Under the pieces are notes generated by a model that was not told the origin of the DNA, did no database searches, and was given only the letters and a program-made list of their open reading frames with translations. This document shows, in pieces, positions 1 through 9,561 of a stretch of 64,000 nucleotides of DNA (positions are counted from its first letter, which is position 1; the number at the start of each line of letters is the position of its first letter). A program made the translations under genes and the position numbers. The DNA lies in contig NC_071331.1 of the NCBI RefSeq assembly GCF_010183535.1, forward strand, positions 12,648,001 through 12,712,000. Reading direction: 5' to 3'. Origin of the DNA: Caenorhabditis remanei. Its lineage: Eukaryota > Nematoda > Chromadorea > Rhabditida > Rhabditidae.

Positions 1-2
1 AT

Positions 3-3000
3 TCAAATAAAGTGAGTGGATACCAAGTAGGATCACATCACACATCGCTAATGATAGCAAACGCGCCAATTTACGTGAATGAGAGTATAGAAACTATCCC
101 AGTCTTACTAGACTCGGGAGCAGACCAATCCTTCATATTAGAGGATTATGCAAATAGGGCAAATATGAAAATAGTTGAGAAAAACGTTGAAATCGACCTT
201 TCTGTCTTTGGCAAAGACAAGTCTACTTTAGTTTCTAATAAAGTAGAATTCGATATTATAATAGATAGAGATGATATAACTTCTGTAAGAGTTGTAGCAC
301 TCACTGTCCCCAAATTAACCGATCTTTTTAACCCGATCGAATTGACTAAAGAAGATAGAGAATACCTTGAAGAAGGTAATTATAAAACCATCAATATTAC
401 AAAACCAGAGGCACCTGTCGCACTTATAGGATGTGATACATTTTGGAATCTAATGGCTGATGAAGCAAAAGAAAAATTGCCATCAGGTAGATTTATGATA
501 GCAACTCATTTAGGACCACTTATTTGTGGCAAGTATGAAAAACCCGTGACTCTGACTCACGCACTTATGACAAGAGTAAACGAAGACTCTTGCCCAGAAA
601 CAAGCCTCGAAGAATATTTTCAATTAGGAAATATAGGTATCACTGAAGAAACCAGCGAACCAACTAACCAAGATTTAATCGAAAATTTTGAAAAAACCGT
701 AAAAATAAACAACGACACTAAGCGAATGATAGTCGCTCTTCCATGGAAACATGGACAGAGAGAAAAACTAGCAAATAACAAAGAAGTTGCCTTTTGTAGA
801 CTGAAGCAACAATACTCATCCACTTCTCAAAAAGAAGCATGGAATAATTTGATTGAAAATTTCAAAATCATGGAAAATAATAGTATCATCGAAGAGATTG
901 ATAACGATCCTAACATAGGCTTTTACATCCCGTATCAACTCGTTTTCAACAATAATAGTAATACTACTAAAGTCAGAACTGTCTTTGATGCCTCCAGTAA
1001 AAAACGAGGCGAAATAAGCTTGAATAACGCTCTGCATCAAGGACCATCCTTGATTCCTGACTTACAAGGAATACTTCTAAGAATTAGAATAGGAAAATAC
1101 GTTCTCAGTGGAGACATTGAGAAAGCTTTCCATGCAGTCGAAGTTAATCCAGAAGATAGAGATGCCTTAAGATTTTTATGGCTTAAGGATCCTAACATGC
1201 CACCTTCTAATGACAACATTAGACATATGCGTTTCACAAACCTCCCATTCGGAGTTAATTGTTCTCCGTATCTTTTGTCTATGGCAATTCTTTATGGAAT
1301 TCAACATTCCAACGCACCTAAAGAACTGATAGAAGCTATTGAGAATATGTGTTACGTAGATAACATGTTCATGACCACAGACGAAATTGAGAAATTACCA
1401 GAGTTATACACTCAAACAAAACACTATTTTAAACAAATAGGTATGAACATCCGGGAGTTTAGTGTCAACTGCCCAGAAAATTTCATTAACCCAGAAGATA
1501 GAACAACAAATCATGAAAACATTAAGATTCTAGGTTATAACTATTACCTAGAAAGCGATATTATGCAAGTAAGAAAACCTTCCTTTGAATATAACGTAAA
1601 CAAAATTCCGAGAATGAATAAACGCAAAATAGTAAGCGAAATTGCAACTATTTTTGATCCTTTGCAATACTTTGCACCTTTATACCTCGAAGGTAAATTG
1701 ATTATCAGCAGCATTGCTGACCACAACATAAAATGGACAGACATTGTCAATGAAGAAACCGTCTTAAAAATGATAGAATACCGCAAGAAAATTGACAACT
1801 CATCGTTGAAATTTAGACGTCATATCGACTACCAAAAGGAAGAGCCAGTCGGAATAGCGATATTCACAGATGCATCCGAAACGACATATGGTGCATGCGT
1901 GTACCTCAAAACAAAAAAGGAAGGAGAAGAAGGTCAGTTTGATACCCATCTTCTCATTGCAAAGCAAAGAATCGCACCAAAAATAAAAACTTTAACTATA
2001 CCTAGACTTGAATTATTAGGAATCCTGATAGGTGTAAGACTCTTGAAATATGTTCTAAATCAAATGAAGATTGCAGTCAATGCAATTGAAATAATTTCGG
2101 ATTCATCTATAGCTTTAGCTCAGATTAAAAACCATTCCACTCCAAAAGGAGAAAAACAACCAGTCTTTGTAGAAAATAGAACTAGAGAGATTTGGACAAC
2201 TCTACAAGACATAAAAAGTAAAAATTCGACAATCGAAATTTCATTGTCTCACGTTCCTACTGATCAAAACCCCGCAGACCACATAACACGTGGATCGAAT
2301 TCCGAAATAGAACTAAAAGAAACAAATTGGTTCAACGGACCATCTTGGCTAGCTAATAAGAATCATCCCGAGTACCCTAGTACTAAACCAGACAATAAAT
2401 TGATCGTCCCAGTAATTACTGAAAGTTACGTAACACTAGTTACTAAAACAGAACCAAATTTGAAAGAGAAAGAAAACGAAATCATAAATTTAGAAAAATT
2501 CAATAATTTTGACAAATCCAAAAGGATAGCTGCTTACATACTGAGATTTCTAAAGAATAGAATCTATAACAAACTTAAACCTGAGAATCAAACACTATTA
2601 GGTCTAAACATCCCTGAAATTGAGGCTAATAAATCCATCATGAGTAGCCAATTAATGCTAGAAGAACTTCACATTTCTGAAAAACTTTTGATAAGAAATA
2701 ACCAAAAATTGTTCAAAATTTTACCTAATGAAAAAGAAAATAAGTTTATAACAAAACCTTTCGGAAAAATCAAATCTGATAAAATTGTCTACCAACACTT
2801 TCGAGCACATAACCTTCCATTGAAACCTGTTATTCATACTAATTCTGAACTAGCAAGAATAATAATTCGTAAAATCCATAAGGATACTTTACATGCAGGA
2901 CCAGCTACGACTTTAGGAGCCATTCTAGAAAAGTACGCTGGAAATCGTTGGAAAATTGCAGTTAAAAAAGAGTTGAAAAAGTGTTCACTCTGTAGAAAGA

Positions 3001-4967
3001 ATAACAATCATAGTTTTCGTGATGCTCCCCCAGGAAAAATCCCAGAACGTCGTACTACGGAATGTAGACCATTCCAACATGTAGGAGTAGACTTTATGGG
3101 ACCCATAAAAACTCAAAGAAGAAATTCTACTGAAATTGAAAAATCTCACATTGCACTTTTTACTTGCGCAACAACTAGACTTATTCATTTAGAATTAGTC
3201 CGAGATTTAACTACTGATGAATTCCTATTAGCACTATCTAGATTTATGAGTCGTAGAGGATATCCCGATACGATTACTTCCGATAACGCAGCAACTTTCA
3301 AATTGACTGCTGAAATCCTAGATAAATGTTCAACGAAAGATAACGATTTTCTCGTTGAACTAGCTATTGCTAAACTGGAAAATAGGAAAAGTCAAGAAGA
3401 AACTAAGAAAATTAGCACTCTTGATAAAGAAATGTCTAGTAAAGGAATTAAATGGTATTTCAATACTGCATTATCTCCATGGCAAGGAGGATTCTTTGAA
3501 CGACTAGTAGGACTGACAAAAAAGTCACTGAAACACGCTTTAGGCGATGAAGAATTTAGGACTAAAGACCTAGAAACTATTATGATCCAATGCGAAAGTT
3601 TAGTAAATAGAAGACCAATAACTTACATTGATGAAGATAATGAAGACTGGAAAGTCTTAAGACCTATTGATATTGTTACTCCAGGACTTTGCTTTCCTTA
3701 TTTTGATGAAGATAAACTAAGAGACGAGTACTCCGAGTATTCATCCCTTTACCGGCAAGTCAGCCAACACGTTAAAAGATTTTGGCAAGTCTTTCATAGA
3801 GACTATTTACAACAAAACAAAAACTTTCAAACCATCTCTCAGCAAAATAGAGCCTTTTCTAATTTAGTGAAACCTATAATAGGAGAAGTTGTACTTCTGA
3901 AAGAGGAAAATACTAATCGTAAAACATGGAAAACCGGAATAATTACTGAACTTATAAAAGGTAGAGATGGCGAAATTAGATCAGTACGTGTAAGAACTAC
4001 GACCAAGAAAAAGAGTCGTAATATTCAATCCAATAAAGCAGGAAAAACAATAGAAGTAACAAGACCATTACAGCTTGTCATCCCATTAGAAATCCGTCCA
4101 ACCACGGATAAAGTCAAACCAGAACTACCAGAATTAGTAAAACAAAAAGAAGATAGACCTGAACAGTCAATAGCTAGTTTCCTGACACGTAACATAAATA
4201 AAACTATTGTTGAAGAACCAAATGAAAACGTTACTGAAAAACAAGTTAAAATTAAAACCAAATTGGTGAATAATTGCAGAATGTCGATAAAAAAGAACTC
4301 TCCAATGAGTTTTTGGAAATACCCATCAATGATTTTGGCATTATGCTTACTGGCTACAGCCTCAGCAACCCCAGCAGAAGATCCATTCGCAAAAGTACCA
4401 GGAATAGTACCTCACCAAACCACGCCACCACAGCCAAATTCAACAACGGAAACCACGCCGCTTACCAGCACTACTACAACAAAACAAAAGAAAACCACAA
4501 CTGAAACCCCAACTACAACAGTCTCAACTACAGTAAGTACAACAGTCTCTACGACACAATCAACAACAACCATTCAAATGACTACTACAAGTAAACGACA
4601 ACCACCAATTACAACGGTAACTACAACTACAACCGAAAAAATCACCAAGCCAACCACAACCCAGCCGAAAACTACTGTAGCAAGAGAGACAACCCCAACA
4701 ACTAAACCACCCTCGACTACGACCACATCATTTGACCAAAACTTGAGAGGAGATTTTCATCCTGCACTAAGCAACGTTGTGGATAGACAATTCGAAAAAC
4801 CTGAAGGTCAAAAGAGATCTGCCGAAAACGTCACCAAAACTACAACCGAACCATCAATAGAAACAGAAAACAGAATAAGCAGCGGAAAGAAATATGAAAA
4901 AATCATTTCCAATGATGATAAAATAAAATACAGTAGCTCTTTTATACCCGCCGTCTCGATCGCGTAG
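3..4967 (+). CDS. pol: BEL/Pao pol polyprotein (protease-RT-RNase H-integrase) with Thr-rich tail, 5'-partial
   Basis: The frame is open from the left edge; no start is visible, so this is the 3' part of a gag-pol ORF. An aspartic protease active site LLDSGAD is encoded at about 105-119. The reverse transcriptase follows, with palm motif YVDN at 1353-1364, where the family normally has YVDD. RNase H has acidic residues in IFTDAS and ISDSS, and the ending DQNPADHITRG. The integrase zinc region includes HKDTLHAG and CSLC (about 2982-2993). The DDE residues are D in GVDFMG (3090), D in TSDNAA (3282) and E in GGFFERL (3498). After the integrase come a hydrophobic signal-like segment (about 4309-4380) and a Thr/Pro-rich mucin-like stretch (about 4440-4725), then a stop at 4967. 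The tail could be a remnant of an envelope-like domain or an unrelated appendage. Apart from the YVDN change, no frameshift or stop breaks the ORF. Confidence 0.93.
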   Translation, partial: SNKVSGYQVGSHHTSLMIANAPIYVNESIETIPVLLDSGADQSFILEDYANRANMKIVEKNVEIDLSVFGKDKSTLVSNKVEFDIIIDRDDITSVRVVALTVPKLTDLFNPIELTKEDREYLEEGNYKTINITKPEAPVALIGCDTFWNLMADEAKEKLPSGRFMIATHLGPLICGKYEKPVTLTHALMTRVNEDSCPETSLEEYFQLGNIGITEETSEPTNQDLIENFEKTVKINNDTKRMIVALPWKHGQREKLANNKEVAFCRLKQQYSSTSQKEAWNNLIENFKIMENNSIIEEIDNDPNIGFYIPYQLVFNNNSNTTKVRTVFDASSKKRGEISLNNALHQGPSLIPDLQGILLRIRIGKYVLSGDIEKAFHAVEVNPEDRDALRFLWLKDPNMPPSNDNIRHMRFTNLPFGVNCSPYLLSMAILYGIQHSNAPKELIEAIENMCYVDNMFMTTDEIEKLPELYTQTKHYFKQIGMNIREFSVNCPENFINPEDRTTNHENIKILGYNYYLESDIMQVRKPSFEYNVNKIPRMNKRKIVSEIATIFDPLQYFAPLYLEGKLIISSIADHNIKWTDIVNEETVLKMIEYRKKIDNSSLKFRRHIDYQKEEPVGIAIFTDASETTYGACVYLKTKKEGEEGQFDTHLLIAKQRIAPKIKTLTIPRLELLGILIGVRLLKYVLNQMKIAVNAIEIISDSSIALAQIKNHSTPKGEKQPVFVENRTREIWTTLQDIKSKNSTIEISLSHVPTDQNPADHITRGSNSEIELKETNWFNGPSWLANKNHPEYPSTKPDNKLIVPVITESYVTLVTKTEPNLKEKENEIINLEKFNNFDKSKRIAAYILRFLKNRIYNKLKPENQTLLGLNIPEIEANKSIMSSQLMLEELHISEKLLIRNNQKLFKILPNEKENKFITKPFGKIKSDKIVYQHFRAHNLPLKPVIHTNSELARIIIRKIHKDTLHAGPATTLGAILEKYAGNRWKIAVKKELKKCSLCRKNNNHSFRDAPPGKIPERRTTECRPFQHVGVDFMGPIKTQRRNSTEIEKSHIALFTCATTRLIHLELVRDLTTDEFLLALSRFMSRRGYPDTITSDNAATFKLTAEILDKCSTKDNDFLVELAIAKLENRKSQEETKKISTLDKEMSSKGIKWYFNTALSPWQGGFFERLVGLTKKSLKHALGDEEFRTKDLETIMIQCESLVNRRPITYIDEDNEDWKVLRPIDIVTPGLCFPYFDEDKLRDEYSEYSSLYRQVSQHVKRFWQVFHRDYLQQNKNFQTISQQNRAFSNLVKPIIGEVVLLKEENTNRKTWKTGIITELIKGRDGEIRSVRVRTTTKKKSRNIQSNKAGKTIEVTRPLQLVIPLEIRPTTDKVKPELPELVKQKEDRPEQSIASFLTRNINKTIVEEPNENVTEKQVKIKTKLVNNCRMSIKKNSPMSFWKYPSMILALCLLATASATPAEDPFAKVPGIVPHQTTPPQPNSTTETTPLTSTTTTKQKKTTTETPTTTVSTTVSTTVSTTQSTTTIQMTTTSKRQPPITTVTTTTTEKITKPTTTQPKTTVARETTPTTKPPSTTTTSFDQNLRGDFHPALSNVVDRQFEKPEGQKRSAENVTKTTTEPSIETENRISSGKKYEKIISNDDKIKYSSSFIPAVSIA

Positions 4968-5184
4968 GCGCCGGAAGATGACGGAAATCCGCCATTTTTC
5001 TTTTATGTATTTTTATTGTATCACATTATCTTCCCCAGTTCCTTGAAACTTTTTATGTAATTTTCTTAAAAGCATTCCCCAAGTTTCCCATTTTTTTCAA
5101 TTCCCTTTCTTCCCCAGTCAGCTGTTTTTCCCTTCCACTCTTTCTTGCTCTATCTCTTATCACACAATCATTGCCGCCCGGGAG
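4968..5184 (+). other. Untranslated interval between pol stop and 3' LTR
   Basis: A pyrimidine-rich stretch of about 215 bp with no coding frame. The bases next to the LTR (cccgggag) are a short purine-ended stretch that could serve as the plus-strand primer site, but it is not a long polypurine tract. Confidence 0.5.
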
Positions 5185-5689
5185 TGTCGCGCCCAGCGGA
5201 CGCGATTTATAATTGTTCCATAATTATTCTATAATTGTTGCATCATTTTTTCCATCTTCAACCACTTTCACTTTCCTCCGAATCGTGCCCTCCCTTCCAT
5301 CTATTGAAGTAATTATCCTCCCACCTACTCAAGCGAAACCTTCTCGTTTCGCCTCAATTGCTTTCCCGCATCGGCACGTCAATTACCTTCTTATGGTTTT
5401 TTGAGGACGAAGGATGGCCTTGGCAACGCAACAATTTGGCAACAATTAGGCACCGGTCTTCTTGACTATAAATACTCTTGTATTCTGTACTTTGGCATGA
5501 TTTACTGCTTCCCCGAAGCACAGTTTGATTCCCATCCAACTCTCCCGTGATTTCGTCTCCCCTTCGCTTTCTTCCCTTTCTTCACCCCCTTTTATATTAC
5601 TTCGATATATATTCCTTCAATAAACAAATACCACTGAACCCTTATACACCGATTTACCGGAGACTCTAGAGAATCTAGGGGTCCCGACA
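5185..5689 (+). repeat. 3' LTR of the BEL/Pao element
   Basis: The left end TGTCG and right end CGACA form a perfect 5-bp terminal inverted repeat beginning TG and ending CA, as expected for an LTR of about 505 bp. Inside are a TATA-like box (TATAAAT at about 5467) and a polyadenylation signal (AATAAA at 5619-5624), in the U3-R order. Boundaries were set by these ends; the other LTR, which would prove them, is outside the window. Confidence 0.8.
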
Positions 5690-8600
5690 TCAATCCCTCT
5701 TTTCTCATATTTTTCATCTGAAATAAATATCGCCTAACTTCTTTTATTCCCCTTTCTCCACTCACTCACTGACTCCGCCCCGCCTTCTGATTGCCTATAA
5801 AAGTAGTCATTTCTATGTTTTTTCTCTCTCCTAACAACCCGTGTATGCTCTGCCTTTTTTCTTAGTTGTCCGCCATAAAAGAGCAATCCAACCAGAACCA
5901 AACCAATCCGAGATTGGCGGTGCTGCTCGCCGAGCCGCGTCTAATTTATGCGGAGGCTATGAGCAGCAGTGAAAGAGCAGCTGGAAAAACCAGAAGAAAG
6001 AAGGAGAATGGAATCCGGTTATAGGCGAAAGAAGAGAGAAAATAGGTTTCTTCTTTACACAAGATTTCTTGATTCATGCTCTCAATTCATTCGAGGTTTC
6101 ATCGTTGCCCCTTCTCATATTTCTGAATTTTGGAGTTTTCCGTTTGACACTGTTAAGAAAGAGGAAGTTGTGTGCATGAAGTTGTACATTTCCATTCTCT
6201 TCCTGATCTACGTTGTCACTTTTCTGAAATTCCTCATCAGTCATCAACTCCAGATGTTTGTTTTTAACTCGTCTTTTTCTCTCTTTTCAATTCGAAAATT
6301 GAATTCTATTTGAGTAGAAAACTAGCTATATAATTATGATTAATATGTTGGAAATTGGAATTCAACCATCCCATCATCATGAAATTCAATTTATTTTTAG
6401 CGTTGTTTTCTCTATATTAGTGGTAATTTCGATATGTGTTTTGAGCTTCGCAGTTTTTTTTGAAGTCAGGAAGAATAGGTTTTTTCAAACCTGTTTCTGA
6501 ATTCTCATAACACTGGACTGGGATGAGTACGAGTTATTGACATAGCTATAAATTTATCCCCATGAAATCAGAAATCATCCGTTTCCTGTTCTCTCCTGCC
6601 CACTCACATCAACTCAATTCCATCCGAATTCTCTCGATTACCTTCCGTCATCTTCTTGTTTTTTATACACGAAGGTACTCTTTTCGGTCGTTTTCCTTGA
6701 AAGAGGTCTCGTTTTGAGTGAAGAAAGTGCCACTCAAAGCCGAGTCGAGCCATCAAAAATAACGACATAACTTATGCAGACAACCCGGGATCTCTTTCTG
6801 CACAAGTAGGAAGAAGCCATTACTCACGTCATAACTCGAGAGGGAAATGTATTCAGATGCGTGTCAGATAAGGACTTTTTGAGAGAGGAAAGGACAAATG
6901 ACCAATTATTTATTGGGGAAATACTGATTGGTTTCGAGTTCGAAAAGTTCATTTTAGGAAAATACTTTTTTATTCCTTTTTGATGAAATGCCTGTGCAGG
7001 ATACTTTATTGAAACTGGTTACTGTTTCATGACTTCTTTATTATTATACAGACTATGAATCACAGATATGTCGTTCGTATGTACATAGATTTCGCCCATT
7101 AATTTCGCAAGATCTTCGCGAGTCCTAGTTTTTAAGGTTCCCATCTTCTTGTTGTGAGCTCTGCTTTTTTTCAGGGTCATCATTTTTTTCACAAATGTGG
7201 ACAATTTTTGACTGACCAAATTAATGCTATAAGATACTCTGTTTTTAACTAGACGTTTTCCTTGTCTGGTAATTAAGGTCAAGCTGAAATTGAGAGAAGT
7301 TACTGTTACAGAATGCAGATAATGTTAACTATGAATACCTTTTTGGGCTCCAAAATTGGTATTCGATTTCTTGTACCTCAAAAAATATGAAGATCAGGAA
7401 AACCAAAAGCACTAGAAAGTGCAACGAAATCCAATCCAAAAATTCTTTTCTCAATGCATCTCATGAAAATTCATTTATTCATCATTTCGTCCGTCTCGAC
7501 GTCTCCTCAAACATTTCAACGACGTCTCCTTCTTTTGGGAATCTCAGACTCATAAAAAAAGAAAAAACGTCTGAGAAATCTGTGGGAGAAATAGTCCATC
7601 GTGTCTCAATCTTTTCTTCATAAATTATTAATTGCTTGTTTCTCCTCGCATACTTTTTTCTCCTCTTTTTCAACTAGTTGAGCCACTTATTTTATTTTTC
7701 GTCTTCTCCATTTTCTATTTTTGGTTTCATATAATTATAGTTGTGAGAAGTGATCAGAAGATGTAAGACCGAAGGGCATGAATCTAAACTCTTTATTTCA
7801 TTCCCTAGATTCAGATATCTAAATTTACATTCTCTTCGAGAAATGCCCTTTTCTATTGCTCACCCAATTATTTTACTCCATGAATCTCATCATCCGCTTC
7901 TCTTTTTCTTTTCTATTCGTGCACAATTTCAGATTTCCGTCATCTATTCATAAGAATTTGTATCTCTATTCAATTTTCTCACTCATCTTCTTCTTCCTTC
8001 ATAGGGCATTAGAATTTTCTATTGGTTTTCAGTTCAGAAAAATTCAAATGAATGAATGCAAATGGTTAATAGTTTCATCCTCAAACTACTGTTCAAAAGT
8101 AGACCCGATTATATTTGGTTTTTGAGAAAAATTCCAATTTTAATTCCCGTCTCAGTATGTTCTAGTTATAATTGAACCAGCAGTATTGCTAATGACTTCT
8201 TTTTGTGCATTGCAAAAATAGCTGACAGTGATTTTGAATAAAACCGGAAAAAACTCCAAGGTTCAAGAGAGAAAACGTGTTGCGAATATTAAATCACTAG
8301 TTCATTACAGTACTAATAAATTACAGGTCATTCGAACTTCAATTTGGATTCCCTTCAGGTTGTCATGAAAATATGACAAACGTTTCGTAGGTCTGCTGCT
8401 GCTTTTGAACCCAGAAAGATTGCATTAGTGTTCTTTCCGAGAGCAACTGGAAGATCTTGAAGAAAAATTACAGTTTCAGAGAAACTGGATAAGATCAGTA
8501 ACATTCCCAGTCAGCAATAGGATTTTGGCCCCTCTATCCAAATTCAGATGTTCTTCGGAACTAAACCTAATCTAATAACTCCTAATTTTCATTTTCCTAC

Positions 8601-9561
8601 CACTGACCATCACTCTTCTTGAACTCTTCGAGACTCCTCCAGAGAATACATAATAGAATTTAAAAATCTCTCTCTCCGAACACTCGTATATTCTGTTCAA
8701 CACTTCCTCTTCTTCTCAACTCAGCTCCCGATGTCAACAACTTCCCAAATTGCAACGACATTCCCATTCTCCTCTCCTTTTCATCTTCCCCTTCTTTTTC
8801 TATTTTTTTCGTGTGTATTTCAACTTGTAGTCTTCGTTTTCCTTTCATTTTCTTTTCTTTTTTCAGTTGCCTCCGTGTGTGTCTGCCTATTAATTTCCGC
8901 GTTTAGTGTTGATACGAGCTCTCCCTTTCTCCCCGTCATTTCTCTTTTCTGGAGAGAGAGAAAACGAGCTTGAATTTATCCATGAGTATGTGTCTGTTAG
9001 CTCTGAGTTTACTCAAACTTTTCTCTTTCACTTTTCGGTTTATTTCTCAAGTTTTTAGTCGGACTGCTTTTGGTCAACCTGGAAAATGTACTGAAGAGAA
9101 GACTAGAACCAGATGAGTGAGATCTGTCTGAAACTTGTTTTTTGTATGAAACATATATTTTTTCTCGTTGTTACAGTATAGACCATGTACTTTTTCTGGT
9201 TCAACACTTCAACCATTTTTATGTAACTAAACGAAATAACACAGTCGCCAATTTCAGATACTATCATCAGCTCTCGGAAGCGAAAAAAGAGATCCAAGCT
9301 GAAAAATCTCGACCAAAATATTTCGATTTCCTTTCTTCTTTCATTTCCTTTTGCATTCTATCTTCTCCTCTTTTTCATTCTCTTTTTATCCAAAAATGTC
9401 CTATAAGGACATGTGCAATTGACATTCATTTTCAGCTGCAGAAATATTTCTGATTTCTTCTTTCCTTCTTCACATCACTTTTATTGCTCAATGTTTATAC
9501 CGTTTTGTCTTCAGAAATACAAAAATCGAACTTGACCGAAAGAGAGTTTTGGTGAATAGGG
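5690..9561. other. Intergenic, no supported gene
   Basis: About 3.9 kb of AT- and pyrimidine-rich sequence. A TATAAAA box near 5798 and a GC-richer block at about 5870-5990 suggest an old promoter or an untranslated exon, but I could not build a coding frame from it. Long pyrimidine tracts occupy about 8600-9000. One CTGTTTCA core (7022) and one variant core (8471) fall here. Confidence 0.5.
7022..7029 (+). promoter_or_regulatory. CTGTTTCA core, weak 21U candidate
   Basis: Preceded by TTA as in the other cores, but no YRNT places a T 35-42 nt downstream, so the locus is doubtful. Confidence 0.25.

Larger units (their letters stand above)
1..5689 (+). mobile_element. BEL/Pao-type LTR retrotransposon, 3' part (5' end outside window)
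   Basis: The segment holds the pol-encoding ORF (open from base 3 to 4967), an untranslated stretch (4968-5184) and a 3' LTR (5185-5689). The domain order protease, reverse transcriptase, RNase H, integrase, together with a split-lysine-rich pol of this kind, is that of BEL/Pao elements, which are common in Caenorhabditis genomes (Cer elements). The 5' LTR, primer-binding site and gag lie before the window, so the left LTR cannot be compared to date the insertion. The long undisrupted ORF suggests a young copy. The base after the LTR begins tcaat, a candidate 5-bp target duplication whose partner is outside the window. Confidence 0.9.
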
